The translations under genes and the position numbers were made by a program. DNA of 64,000 nucleotides, from positions 1 to 64,000 of the forward strand of contig CAVUTF010000028.1 of NCBI GenBank assembly GCA_963744305.1, written 5' to 3'. The number at the start of each line of letters is the position of its first letter. The first letter of the stretch is position 1. Below the pieces are notes generated by a model that did no database searches, was not told the DNA's origin, and saw only the letters and a program-made list of their open reading frames with translations. Positions 1 through 10,945 of this stretch are shown piece by piece. Source of the stretch: FEN-1219 sp963744305. Its GTDB lineage: Bacteria > Pseudomonadota > Gammaproteobacteria > Steroidobacterales > Rariloculaceae.

Positions 1-567
1 GTGGGTGCGGTCCCAGGTGGTCGAGAGGTCGATGACGCCGAGCGGGCGTCCGGTGACCGGGTCGAAGACCGGTGCGGCCCAGCACACCCAGTTGTGCACG
101 ACCTCGGCGTAGTGCTCGGCGCTGAAGACCATCGACGGGGCGCCGGTCCGGCCGGCGATCGCGAGCGCGTTGGTGCCGACGCTCGCCTCGTCCCAGCGGC
201 CGCCCGGCACGAAGTTGACCGTCTCGGCCTTGCGGCGCATCACCCGGCCGCCGTAGGTCCAGAGGATGCGGGTCTGCTCGTCGGTGATCGCGATGACGAG
301 GTCGCCGTCCTCGGCCGTGCGGCGCAGCTCGTCCTGCACCCGGGAGACGGCGGTCTGGAGGGGCGACTGGTTCCAGAACTCGGCGGTGTCGCCCTCGTCG
401 TCGAGCGGCGCGTGCGTCACGGTCGGCGAGACCACGCCGGACAGCTGCCAGCTGCTGAGGATCTCCGGGCGGACCGCCTCGGCCTCCTCGCCGCCGTCGG
501 CGACGAACTGCGTCCACGCGCGCACGGCTTGCACGCGGCGTGCGTGCAGGTCATCACTGGTGGACAT
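1..567 (-). CDS. GAF-domain transcriptional regulator, AcoR-like (partial, 3' end off window)
   Basis: The reverse strand is open from an ATG at 565-567 to the window edge (189 codons, no stop). The start of the protein reads like the N-terminus of acetoin/AcoR-type regulators: a short helical lead, then VRPEILSSWQ, which resembles the VRPEI..SW motif of that family. A GAF-type sensor domain follows from about residue 75 (DLVIAITDE, ILWTYGG, SVGTNALA, PVFDP, GVIDLS). In Actinobacteria such proteins usually end in a Fis-type helix-turn-helix and control alcohol, acetoin or aldehyde catabolism. That half lies outside the window, so the ligand and target are unknown. Codons almost always end in G or C, like the genes up to 4.47 kb. 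Confidence 0.7.
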   Translation of the reverse strand, partial: MSTSDDLHARRVQAVRAWTQFVADGGEEAEAVRPEILSSWQLSGVVSPTVTHAPLDDEGDTAEFWNQSPLQTAVSRVQDELRRTAEDGDLVIAITDEQTRILWTYGGRVMRRKAETVNFVPGGRWDEASVGTNALAIAGRTGAPSMVFSAEHYAEVVHNWVCWAAPVFDPVTGRPLGVIDLSTTWDRTH

Positions 568-662
568 GGCGGCTCCCGACGGGTCGCGGCCAACCTAGCC
601 CGAGTGTGACGCTCGCAACAGGGACGGAGTCCGGACCGACTCGAGCCGCCGGTCGGGCGGCG

Positions 663-1562
663 TCAGCCGCGCGTGAAGGTGGCGACGATGCCGGGGTGGT
701 CGGTGACCAGGCGGTGGTACGACTCGTAGGAGTCGATGCGGAAGTCGGAGTCGCGCTCGCCCATCACGTAGTCGATCCCCGATCCACCCTTGCGACCGGT
801 GTAGTTGGTCTCCAGCCCCAGCGGCCCGGTGATCCGTCCCTTGACGAGGTCGTCGGTGGTGTCCCGGTTCTCCGTGACGTTGCAGTCGCACATCGCGACG
901 AACTGGTGCGCCGGGCGCGCGTCCTGCGCGAGGAAGCGGATCCGCGCGGCCATCCGCCACATCGCCTCGACGCCGGCGCGGTTGGCGTAGTTCGGGCCGC
1001 CCGTGCGTCGGTTGTGGAGGTGGTTGGGCAGGTGGAAGCTCACGGCGCGGATGACGTGCCCGTTGACCCGGTGCCGGAGCACGGCCACGACGCCGTACTG
1101 GTCGTGCGCGGTCTGCCCGGTCCGGCGCCGCCACGTCGTGCCGGCCAGGAGGGCCGACCAGGTCTTCTCCAGCTCCCAGACGTCCTTGTCGAAGGCGATC
1201 GGGTTGTCGTCGGTGCCGGTGGGGCCGCTGGGCATGAGGAGCGTCCACGACTTCGGCAGGCTCGCGCGCAGCGCCGGGCCGGCTGAAGAGCCGCTCCTGG
1301 AACCCGACGACCGAGGCGCCGCCGTCCATCACCTGCGCGGATGTCGTGCCGCATGCCGGCGACCCGCATGCCCTTCCTCAGGTTGAGCGTCGCCACGCTG
1401 AAGCGGCCGCCCGGGACCTGTGCGAGCGGCCCCCGAGCGTGCTTCTTCACGCGCCTGTGCGGGCGCGCCGACCAGCGTCGTGCCGGCGCCAGCAGGACGA
1501 CCGCGAGGGCCAGGGCCGACAGGCGGGCGAGGGCGCGGTGGAGCGGGGGTCACCAAAAACAT
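663..1562 (-). CDS. Secreted endonuclease/exonuclease/phosphatase-fold protein, frameshifted
   Basis: The intact C-terminal part (663-1235) has endonuclease/exonuclease/phosphatase (EEP) signatures: SFHLPNH, VAMCDCNV, GIDYVMG and a final DHPGIVATF, the usual terminal Asp-His pair. Upstream sequence in other frames supplies the missing N-terminus. It has a hydrophobic signal peptide ending around APAQA near 1,470, the first strand SVATLNLRKGM near 1,385, and SVVGFQE with its metal-binding Glu near 1,310. At least three single-base frame breaks are needed to join these. EEP proteins of this type are nucleases or phosphodiesterases and the substrate cannot be read. The preserved motifs suggest indel errors rather than decay. 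The start is placed at the ATG at 1,560-1,562 but is uncertain. Confidence 0.6.
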
Positions 1563-1572
1563 TCGAAAGACC

Positions 1573-2758
1573 CTAGGCGAGGTGCCCGCGTCGGGCCAAT
1601 CGGCGGCGGCGCCACGTCGTCAGTCGTCGTGGTGGATCCGGCCCTCGGTCGACGGCCAGCCGCTCGCCCGACCCGCCCCACTGCCGGGCCACGATCTCCG
1701 CCGCGATCGACACGGCCGTCTCCTCGGGCGTGCGGGCGCCGAGGTCGAGCCCGATCGGCGAGGACAGCAGGGCGAGCTCGTCGCGCGGCTGAGGCCCGGC
1801 CTCGACCAGCCGCTCCATCCGCTCGTCGTGGGTGCGCCGCGAGCCCATCGCGCCGATGTAGCCCGGGCGTACGTCGTCGTCGAGCCGCAGCGCGACCTCG
1901 AGGAGCGGGACGTCGAACTTCGGGTCGTGGGTCAGCACCGCCAGCACCGTGCGCCGGTCGATGCGGCCGGCCTCGAGCTCGGCGGCGAGGTAGCGGTGCG
2001 GCCAGTCGACGACGACCTCGTCGGCTCCCGGGAAGCGCGAGCTGGTGGCGAAGACGGGCCGGGCGTCGCAGACCGTCACGTGGTAGCCGAGGAACGAGCC
2101 GACCTTGGCCACGGCGGCCGCGAAGTCGATCGCCCCGAAGACCAGCATCCGCGGCTTCGGCGCGAAGCCCCAGACGAAGACCCGCATCCCCTCGCCCCGG
2201 CGCTCGCCGTCGGGACCGTAGGTCAGCGTCGCGTTGGTGCCCGCGGCGAGGAGGCCGAGCGCGTCGTCGTGCACGGCGGCGTCGGCCCGCGGCGAGCCGA
2301 GGCTGCCGTCGGCGTCGGCGTGCGGGCGGACGACCATCCGCCGGCCCAGCCACGCCGGGTCGGGGTGCTCGATGACGGTGGCCAGGGCGACCGGGCGGCC
2401 GGCCTCGATGTCGGCGGCGACCTCGCCGAGCTGCGGGAAGGTCGTCCGGGAGACCTGCTCGACGAAGACGTCGAGGATGCCGCCGCAGGTCAGGCCGACC
2501 GCGAAGGCGTCGTCGTCGGAGACGCCGTAGCGCTCGAGCACCGGCTCGCCCGACGTGACCACGGTCTGGGCGAGCTCGTAGACCGCGCCCTCGACGCAGC
2601 CGCCGGACACGGAGCCGACGGCGGTCTCGTCGGGGCCGACCAGCATCGAGGCGCCCGGCGGGCGCGGGCGCGGACCGGAAGGTGGCCACGACGGTGCCGA
2701 CGCCGATCGTCTCGCCGGCCTCCCACCACTGCATCAGCTCGGGCAGCACGTCACGCAC
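1573..2758 (-). CDS. XdhC/CoxI-family molybdenum-cofactor insertion protein (one frameshift)
   Basis: This is an XdhC-family protein, the accessory factor that delivers sulfurated molybdenum cofactor to xanthine dehydrogenase or CO dehydrogenase-like enzymes. The N-terminal XdhC/CoxI domain shows GTVVATF, then ETAVGSVSGGCVEGAV, and the conserved LTCGG. The C-terminal Rossmann-like domain shows FGAIDFAAAV, VCDARPVFA and VLTHDPKFDVPLL, followed by GYIGAMGSRRT and GLDLGARTPEETAVSI. A GTG at 2,758 overlaps the stop of the upstream VWA gene. A frame break near 2,660 separates that start from the main frame. The main frame closes at 1,573, but a more family-like end (GRIHHDD) would stop at 1,620 after one further indel. 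It belongs with the two leftward genes upstream. Confidence 0.82.
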
Positions 2759-3881
2759 GCGCGATCACCTCCGTGAGGTCGGCGAAGGTCGCCAGCGAGT
2801 GCCCGGCGAGGAAGTCGTCGCAGTGCGGCAGCGCCGCGACGACGCCGCCCTGGAGCGGCTCGTAGCCCGCCTTGCCCCGGTGCGGGTTGACCCAGATGAC
2901 GCGGTGCGCGACCCGCCGCAGCCGGGCCATCTGCTCGCCGAGCAGCTCGGCGTCGCCGCGCTCCCAGCCGTCGCTGAAGACCACCACCACGGCGCCGCGC
3001 GCCATGCCCGCGCTGCCCCCACCGGTCGAGGAAGACCCGGATCGTCTCCCCCAGCCGGGTGCCGCCCGACCAGTCGGGCACGACCTCGCCGGCCGCCACG
3101 ATCGCCCGGTCGGCGTCGGGCGAGCGCAGGGCGCGGGTGACGTGGGTCAGCCGGGTGCCGACCGTGAAGGTCTCGACGGTGCCGCCCGCGGCCCGCGCCG
3201 ACTGGGTGAGGCGGTGGGCGAGCCGCACCAGCGCGTCGGCGTACGCGCTCATCGAGCCGCTCACGTCGACCAGCAGCACCACCCGGCGCGGCCGCACGCC
3301 GCGACGGCGCCAGGCGATCTCGCCCGGCTCGCCGAGGTGGCGCAGCGAGTTGCGCAGGGTGCGGGAGGCGTCGACCTCGCCGCGGTGCCACCTCTGGTGC
3401 CGGGCCGTACGACGACTGGGCGGGCGCAGCGACAGCCGGACGAACATCCGGGCCAGCCGACGCTTCTCCGCGGCGTCGAGCGAGGCGACGTCGCGGTGCC
3501 GGAGCACCTCGGCCGCGGACGCGGCGGCGCGCACCACGTCCTCCTCGTCGTCGCCGCCGTCGCCCCCGCCGCTCTCGGCTGTCGGGCAGGAGGTGCGCGG
3601 TCGACGGGCGCGAGGCCTCGCGCGGGCGGGCCTGCGGCAGGCCGTCGCGCGCGTTGAACCAGGCGGCGAAGACCTGGTCGTGGCGGAACAGGTCGTCGGG
3701 CGACGCGCAGAGGGTGGCGCGGCCGGCCCAGTAGGTCGCCTGCCGGTCGTCGGCGCCGACCTCGGCCACCGCGGCCAGGAAGCCCTGGGCCCGGTCCTGG
3801 GTGACGGCGACGCCGGCGGCGCGCAGCGCCCGGGTGAAGCCGAGGAGCACCTCGTCGGCGGCGTGGGCGGTGGTCGGTCAT
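2751..3881 (-). CDS. CoxE-type VWA-domain protein (frameshifted)
   Basis: A von Willebrand factor A protein of the CoxE family, which works with a MoxR ATPase (CoxD) to mature or activate CO dehydrogenase-type molybdoenzymes. The N-terminal helical part (LLGFTRALRAAGV, then RATLCASPDDLFR) lies at about 3,850-3,660. The VWA domain follows, with the MIDAS motif DVSGSMS near 3,260 and VVFSDGWERGD near 2,975. Three frames must be joined, with breaks near 3,580 and 3,005 and probably one just after the start. The ATG at 3,881 overlaps the stop of the MoxR gene and the 3' end overlaps XdhC, so the three genes form one translationally coupled operon. Confidence 0.8.
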
Positions 3882-4470
3882 GTCGACAGCATCCGGTCGA
3901 GCGCGGCCTTCACCCGGTCGGCGTCCTCGCGGTACTTCAGCAGCGCGCCCAGGGTCGCGGCGGCCGAGGCCAGGTCCAGCTCGGCGGTGCCGAGGTGGGT
4001 CAGGGCGCGGGCCCAGTCGAGGGTCTCGGCGACGCCGGGCGGCTTGAGGAGGTCGTCGCGCGTGCGCAGCTGCTGGACCAGCCCGACGACCTGCCGGGCG
4101 AGCGCCTCGCTGACCTCGGGCGCGCGCGAGCGGACGATCTCGACCTCGCGCTCGAGGCCGGGGTGGTCGATCCAGTGGTAGAGGCAGCGCCGCTTGAGCG
4201 CGTCGTGCAGCTCGCGGGTGCGGTTCGAGGTCAGCACCACCAGGGGCGGCTCGGGCGCGGTGACGGTGCCGAACTCGGGGATGGTCACCTGCCAGGTCGA
4301 GAGCACCTCGAGCAGGAACGCCTCGAACTCGTCGTCGGCGCGGTCCACCTCGTCCACCAGCAGCACGGCCGGCGCCTGGCGCAGCGCGGCGAGCACCGGG
4401 CGCGACAGCAGGAAGCGCTCGTCGTACAGGCTCTTCTCGGCCTCGTCGGAGTCGACCTCGCCGGAGGCCA
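3878..4470 (-). CDS. CoxD/MoxR-type AAA ATPase, truncated at the contig join
   Basis: This is the C-terminal part of a MoxR/CoxD AAA ATPase. It shows LYDERFLLSRPVL, Walker B VLLVDEVDRADDEFE, sensor 1 VVLTSNRTRE with HDALKRRCL (arginine-finger region), and the helical lid. The N-terminal half with Walker A is absent. The recognisable protein starts at about base 4,470, where sequence character changes abruptly. Beyond that point the same frame stays open by chance but encodes nothing like an ATPase. In intact relatives the 5' part would precede this in a coxD-coxE-xdhC operon. The truncation is most likely an assembly break rather than a real deletion. Confidence 0.8.
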
Positions 4471-4485
4471 TGAAAGGGGCTGAGC
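4465..4485. other. Junction between actinobacterial-like and gammaproteobacterial sequence
   Basis: Left of here every gene is very GC-rich with actinobacterial gene content. Right of here codon use, intergenic AT content and gene order are gammaproteobacterial. A reading frame (MoxR ATPase) is cut at this point without its N-terminal half. No insertion-sequence ends, tRNA or integrase accompany the change. I place the join between the last ATPase-like codons and the GC drop, accurate to perhaps 15 bases. Confidence 0.75.
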
Positions 4486-4712
4486 TCTCATCCGCCCGTG
4501 CGCTGACGCTGCTGTCGCCTCGCGCCGACACCGTGGGGCTGGTGAGGCCGGGACACTTTTGGTACTTTGTAATACCGTCTCCCGGGGAACCCAAGCAACG
4601 AGCTTCGAGAGCCAGCTCGGCGCCCAATGAAGAGCGCCGTTCTGGCTTTGCTTGATTTTGAAACCTCTTAACGCTTCGGAACGGGCGGCAGCTTGAGGGC
4701 GACCGACGCAAC
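4486..4712. other. Intergenic leader upstream of pyrG; nothing recognised
   Basis: About 230 bases lie between the join and the pyrG start. The sequence becomes more AT-rich around 4,555-4,590 and 4,640-4,670, as expected for a promoter region, but I see no convincing -35/-10 pair. It contains no ORF I can support. Its left part could be the tail of a lost upstream gene. Confidence 0.4.
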
Positions 4713-6353
<1,641 letters not shown>

Positions 6354-6357
<4 letters not shown>

Positions 6358-7211
6358 AGCTCGGCGGCGTCGAGATCGGGCAGCGTGCACCGCTGGTCTT
6401 GATCGCGGGCCCGTGCGCGATCGAGAGCGAGGCGCTCGCCCTTTCGACGGCCGAGACGCTGAAAAAGATCACGGCCAAGCTCGGCGTGCCGCTCGTCTTC
6501 AAAGCATCGTTCGACAAGGCGAACCGCTCGGCGCTGACCGCGTTCCGGGGGCTCGGATTCGATCGCGGGCTCAAGGTGCTGGAGCGCGTGCGCCGGGAGT
6601 TCGCGCTGCCCGTGCTGACCGACGTGCACGAGGACACGCCGCTGGCGGAGGTGGCCGCCGTCGTCGATGTGCTGCAAACGCCCGCCTTCTTGTGCCGGCA
6701 GACCAACTTCGTGCTCGGCGTCGCGCGGCAAGGCAAGCCCGTGAATCTCAAGAAGGGGCAATTCCTGTCGCCGTGGGAGATGCGCCACGTCGTGGACAAA
6801 GCGCGGTCGACCGGCAACTCCGATCTCACCGTCTGCGAGCGGGGCGTCTCGTTCGGCTACAACAATTTGGTCGTGGACATGCGCTCGCTCGCGATCCTGC
6901 GCGAGACTGGTTGCCCGGTGGTGTTCGACGCGAGCCATTCGGTGCAGCAGCCTGGCTCCCTCGGCTCCTCCTCCGGCGGCGAGCGTGAGCACATTCCCGT
7001 GCTCGCGCGGGCTGCCGTCGCGGCCGGTATTGCCGGGCTCTATCTCGAGACGCACCCGCGCCCCGAAGACGCGCTGTCGGATGGCCCGAGCGTCTGGCCG
7101 CTTCCGCTTCTTGCGCCGCTGCTCGAGCAGCTGCGTGACATCGACGCGCTCGTGAAGGAGAAGCCGTTCCTCGAAACCGAGTTTTCCAAGTCGTTGCAGG
7201 AGTCAGCATGA
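6354..7211 (+). CDS. kdsA: 3-deoxy-8-phosphooctulonate synthase
   Basis: KDO-8-phosphate synthase condenses phosphoenolpyruvate with arabinose-5-phosphate, the first committed step of Kdo synthesis for lipopolysaccharide. The protein of 285 residues is near the normal family length. Motifs include LIAGPCAIESE, FKASFDKANR, LTDVHE, QTPAFLCRQT, KKGQFLSPWEM, GNSDLTVCERG and the final GLYLETHP. The ATG overlaps the pyrG stop (ATGA) and the stop overlaps the eno start (ATGA), so pyrG-kdsA-eno form a coupled operon. This is a common arrangement in Gammaproteobacteria. Confidence 0.95.
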
Positions 7212-8491
7212 GCGCCATCAAGGACGTTGCGGGCCTCGAGATCGTCGATTCGCGAGGAAATCCGACTGTGGAGGCCGAGGTGGTCTTGAAAAGCGGCGCG
7301 CGCGGTCGAGCGGCCGTCCCGTCGGGAGCCTCCACGGGCTCGCGCGAGGCGCACGAGCTGCGCGACGGCGATCGCAAGCGCTACCTCGGGAAGGGCGTTA
7401 CGCGCGCGGTGGCAAACGTCGCGGGCGAGCTGCGCTCCGCCGTTCTCGGCATCGACGCGGCGGATCAAGAGGCCGTCGATCGAACCATGATCGAGCTCGA
7501 CGGCACCGCGAACAAAGGCAGGCTCGGCGCGAACGCGATCCTCGCAGTATCTCTCGCGAGCGCGAAGGCGATCGCGGCGGAGCGCGGCGTACCGCTGTTC
7601 GAGTCGCTCGCCGCGAACAAGACCTATACGCTGCCGCTTGCGATGATGAACATCATCAATGGCGGCGCGCATGCCGACAACAGCGTGGACATCCAGGAGT
7701 TCATGATCTTGCCGGTCGGTGCACCGACGTTCGCGGAAAGCCTGCGGTACGGCGTCGAGGTGTTTCATGCGCTGAAAGGCGTGTTGAAGAGCCGCGGCTT
7801 GAGCACGGCGGTCGGAGACGAGGGCGGATTCGCGCCGGACTTGGGCTCGAACGAGGAAGGCCTCGCCACGATCGGCGAGGCCGTCGAGGCCGCCGGCTTC
7901 ACACTCGGCCGGGACATCTACCTCGGTCTCGACGTCGCAAGCTCCGAATTTTTTCGCGACGGCGCCTATCACCTCGAATCGGAAGGTAGGCGCTTCACGC
8001 CGCGCGAGTTCGTCGATTACCTCGAGGATCTCGTCGCGCGCTATCCGATCATCTCGATAGAAGACGGCATGGCGGAGAACGATTGGGACGGCTGGCAGCT
8101 CTTGAGTGGGCGGCTTCGCGACCGCATCCAGCTCGTCGGCGACGACCTGTTCGTCACGAACACGGAAATACTCGCAGAAGGCATCCAGAAGAAGATTGCC
8201 AACAGCATCTTGATCAAGCCGAATCAGATCGGCACGCTGACCGAGACGCTGCGCGCGATCGACATGGCGGCAGCTGCTGGTTACTCCGCGGTCGTCTCGC
8301 ACCGCTCGGGCGAGACAGAGGACGCGACGATCGCCGACATCGCCGTTGCAACCGACGCGACGCAGATCAAGACCGGCTCGCTGTGTCGGTCCGACCGTCT
8401 CGCCAAGTATAATCAGCTGCTGCGGATCGAGCGCGGACTCGGAGCGCGCGCGCGGTTCGACGGCGCCGGTGCTTTTCCGGTGCCGCTGTAA
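7208..8491 (+). CDS. eno: Enolase
   Basis: Enolase interconverts 2-phosphoglycerate and phosphoenolpyruvate, the substrate of the preceding KdsA. The 427 residues are the usual bacterial length. Signatures include IVDSRGNPTVEAEV, VPSGASTG, INGGAHADN, VGDEGGFAP, the magnesium ligands in GLDVASSEFF, SIEDGMAENDWDGW and GDDLFVTN, the catalytic lysine in ILIKPNQIGTLTET, and the signature SHRSGETED. The start overlaps the kdsA stop by four bases. The reading frame is intact. Confidence 0.97.
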   Translation: MSAIKDVAGLEIVDSRGNPTVEAEVVLKSGARGRAAVPSGASTGSREAHELRDGDRKRYLGKGVTRAVANVAGELRSAVLGIDAADQEAVDRTMIELDGTANKGRLGANAILAVSLASAKAIAAERGVPLFESLAANKTYTLPLAMMNIINGGAHADNSVDIQEFMILPVGAPTFAESLRYGVEVFHALKGVLKSRGLSTAVGDEGGFAPDLGSNEEGLATIGEAVEAAGFTLGRDIYLGLDVASSEFFRDGAYHLESEGRRFTPREFVDYLEDLVARYPIISIEDGMAENDWDGWQLLSGRLRDRIQLVGDDLFVTNTEILAEGIQKKIANSILIKPNQIGTLTETLRAIDMAAAAGYSAVVSHRSGETEDATIADIAVATDATQIKTGSLCRSDRLAKYNQLLRIERGLGARARFDGAGAFPVPL

Positions 8492-8531
8492 AGTGGTCTC
8501 GCACGGGCCACTTGTTCTCGGTGGGGTCTAG

Positions 8532-8828
8532 ATGCGGTTGCTGATCGTTTTGCTGCTCGCAGTGCTCGCGTGGCTGCAGGTTCGGCTGTGGTTGTCGGAC
8601 GACGGCCTGCGCGAGGTTTGGCGCCTGACCGCCGAGGTCAACCGGCGCAGCGAGGAGAACGGCCGGCTAGCCGTGCGCAATTCTGCCCTGGAAGCCGAAG
8701 TCGCGGATCTGAAGCAGGGCATGGCCGCGGCCGAAGAGCGGGCTCGCACCGAGCTCGGCATGATTCAGGACGGTGAGACGTTCTATCAAATCGCACCGGC
8801 GGCGCCGCCAAGCGTCCGCGAGCCGTGA
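8532..8828 (+). CDS. ftsB: Cell division protein FtsB
   Basis: A small 98-residue bitopic protein. It has a short cytoplasmic start, one hydrophobic segment (LLIVLLLAVLAWLQ, residues 3-16), then a periplasmic coiled-coil region, finishing with RTELGMIQDGETFYQI, which closely matches FtsB C-termini. FtsB forms a complex with FtsL and FtsQ that activates septal peptidoglycan synthesis. Its position immediately after eno is the classic gammaproteobacterial arrangement. The ispD, ispF and truD genes that often follow it are not here. Confidence 0.92.
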   Translation: MRLLIVLLLAVLAWLQVRLWLSDDGLREVWRLTAEVNRRSEENGRLAVRNSALEAEVADLKQGMAAAEERARTELGMIQDGETFYQIAPAAPPSVREP

Positions 8829-8838
8829 GCGCGGCCGC

Positions 8839-9335
8839 TCAGCGGCGCGCGAGCAACACACATGTGGCGCCGGTGCCGCCGTGACGTGGGGTCGCGGTCG
8901 CGAAAGCGAGCACCGTTTCGTGCTCGGCCAGCCAGCGATGCACGAGACCCTTGAGCACCGGCCCGCCGGGTCCGGAACGGCGGCCTTTGCCGTGCACGAT
9001 GCGCACTGAGCTCTTCCCGTGAGCCAACGACTCCGTAATGAATCGCGCGAGCGCAACCTGCGCTTCGTCGGCCGTGAGGCCGTGCAAATCCGCTTCGTCC
9101 TCGACGCGAATGCGTCCGCGTGCAAGCAGCCGCAGCGTTTCCTGCGGCACCGCTGCCCGGCGAAAGGTTATCCGCTCGCCGTCCGTGACGATCTTGGCCG
9201 GCTCGGCCGTGACGGGCGCGGGCGCGCGTGCGCGCGCTTGCGCGGACGGCCAGCGGCGACCCGCTGCTCGCGCGCGAGCGGCTTGACGTCGCGCATCGCT
9301 TTCTTGAATGCGCTGCGATCGTCGCTGCTGTTCAT
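8839..9335 (-). CDS. Smr-domain protein (one frameshift)
   Basis: A small MutS-related (Smr) domain protein of the YdaL/SmrA-SmrB type, convergent with ftsB. The N-terminus from the ATG at 9,335 reads MNSSDDRSAFKKAMRDVKPL, a typical SmrA-like lead. A basic linker and a frame break near 9,230 follow. The intact C-terminal Smr domain shows RIRVEDEADLHGLT, VRIVHGKGRRSGPGGPVLK and HGGTGATCVLL. In Escherichia coli SmrB acts as an endonuclease on collided ribosomes, while the role of the shorter homologues is unclear. DLHG and HGKG are the residues linked to nuclease activity and both are present. Confidence 0.85.
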
Positions 9336-9421
9336 TTGAGCGCCGCAGAGTGCGCGGCCCGTTGCTCTCGGGCTTCCAGTATAGTTAATCGGTTTACGGC
9401 CATTCCAGGTGCTTCTCGCAC

Positions 9422-10177
9422 GTGCTCATTCTGCTCTCGAACGACGACGGGTATCAGGCGAGGGGCTTGCGCGTTCTCGCGAAGACCCTCGCCGACATCG
9501 CCGTCCGTCGTGGTCGTCGCGCCGGATCGAAATCGCAGCGGCGCGAGCAACTCGCTCACGCTCGACGCGCCGCTGCGCGTCGAGCAGGTCGACGACGAAC
9601 GTGTACTACGTCGAACGGCACGCCGACGGATTGCGTGCACCTCGCGATCACCGGACTGCTCGACGACGAGCCGGACATGGTGATCTCGGGCATCAACCAC
9701 GGCCCGAATCTCGGCGACGACGTGCTGTATTCCGGCACCGTTGCGGCGGCCATGGAAGGGAGCGTTTCTCGGCCTCCCCGCGATCGCAATATCGCTCGGT
9801 GCTCGAGCGACGGCGGCGCATTTTGCAACAGCCGCCGCGTCACGCCCGACTGGTGCAGCGCATGTTGCGCAGACGCCGCTGCCCGCGGATACGATCCTGA
9901 ACGTCAACGTGCCCGATCTTCCGCCCGAGCAGTTGCAGGCGTGCTGCGACGCGGCTCGGATACCGCCACGAGTCCGAGCCCGTCGTGAAGGCGCTCGACC
10001 CGCGGGACCGGCCGATCTACTGGATCGGGCCCGCCGGCGCGGGCCAGGACGCGGGCGCCGGGCACGGATTTTCACGCGGTCGCGCCGGCTGCGTGTCGGT
10101 CACGCCGATGCAAGGTGGATCTGACGCGCACGCCGCGCTCGACGCAGTGCGCGGGCTGGCTCAGGCGCTGCCGATGA
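9422..10177 (+). CDS. surE: 5'/3'-nucleotidase SurE (several frame breaks)
   Basis: SurE is a metal-dependent nucleoside monophosphate phosphatase linked to stationary-phase survival. The GTG at 9,422 opens LILLSNDDGYQARGL with the Asp-Asp metal ligands. Other frames then supply VVVAPDRNRSGASNSLTL, the nucleobase-proximal GTPTDCVHLAI, and MVISGINHGPNLGDDVLYSG with the catalytic Asn. A shift follows to GLPAIAISL and the C-terminal CVSVTPMQVDLTR. At least four single-base slips lie between 9,510 and 10,110. The stop (10,175-10,177) sits directly before pcm, and surE-pcm-nlpD is the conserved gammaproteobacterial order. I treat it as a functional gene with sequence errors. Confidence 0.88.
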
Positions 10178-10192
10178 GACGAGCAGCGACGC

Positions 10193-10853
10193 GTGCGCGG
10201 CATCGGCATGACGTCTGCGCGCACGCGCGAACGGCTCATCACAGCGCTTGCGCAGCAGGGCATCACGAATGAGCCGTGCTCGAGCGCATTCGCGACGTGC
10301 CGCGCCACCTGTTCGTCGACGAGGCGCTCGCGAGCCGCGCGTACGAGGACACGGCGCTGCCGATCGGCTTCGGGCAGACGATCTCGCAGCCGTACATCGT
10401 GGCGCGCATGACGCGAAGCGCTGCTCGCGGGCTGCCGGCCGGCAAGAAGCCACGAAGGTGCTCGAGGTCGGCACGGGCTGCGGCTACCAGACCGCGGTGC
10501 TCGCGCCGTTCGCTCAGCATGTGTTCAGCGTCGAGCGCATACAACCGTTGCTGCTGCGCGCGCGAGCGAATCTCACGGAGCTCAAGATCACCAACGTGAG
10601 CCTGCGCCATGCGGATGGCTGGCACGGTTGGCGCAGTCAAGCGCCGTTTCAGGGCATCTTGGTTGCCGCGGCGCCCGAAGAGATTCCGCCGCAGCTATTG
10701 GAGCAGCTCGACGAGGCCGGGCGGTTGGTGATTCCGATTGGGTTACGCGGGAAGCAGCGCTTGGTGAGCGTGACTCGCGAGGGTGCTGAGTTTCCGCGAG
10801 ATGAGCTGATCCCGGTGAGCTTCGTGCCGTTCGTCGAGGGAACGGAAAGTTGA
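10193..10853 (+). CDS. pcm: Protein-L-isoaspartate O-methyltransferase (two frame breaks)
   Basis: Pcm uses S-adenosylmethionine to methylate isoaspartyl residues and initiate their repair. The chosen GTG at 10,193 gives a normal N-terminus (RGIGMTSARTRERLI). An ATG at 10,174 overlapping the surE stop is possible only with another frame. Next come VPRHLFVDEALASRAYEDTALPIGFGQTISQPYIVA, read across a slip near 10,265, then after a slip near 10,420 KVLEVGTGCGYQTAVLA (SAM motif I), VFSVER, and the conserved end VPFVEG. It lies between surE and nlpD as in most gammaproteobacteria. Confidence 0.92.
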
Positions 10854-10945
10854 CGAGGATGGCGGCCGCAATTTTGCTCCTGCAATTGCGGCACTCCGGC
10901 CATCCATGGCCGTCGCCAGCGCGCGACGCGGTGCGGTGAAGGACC

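Noticed and set aside
7040..8302. A leftward 420-codon frame opposite eno
   Set aside because: Antisense shadow of enolase in GC-rich sequence.
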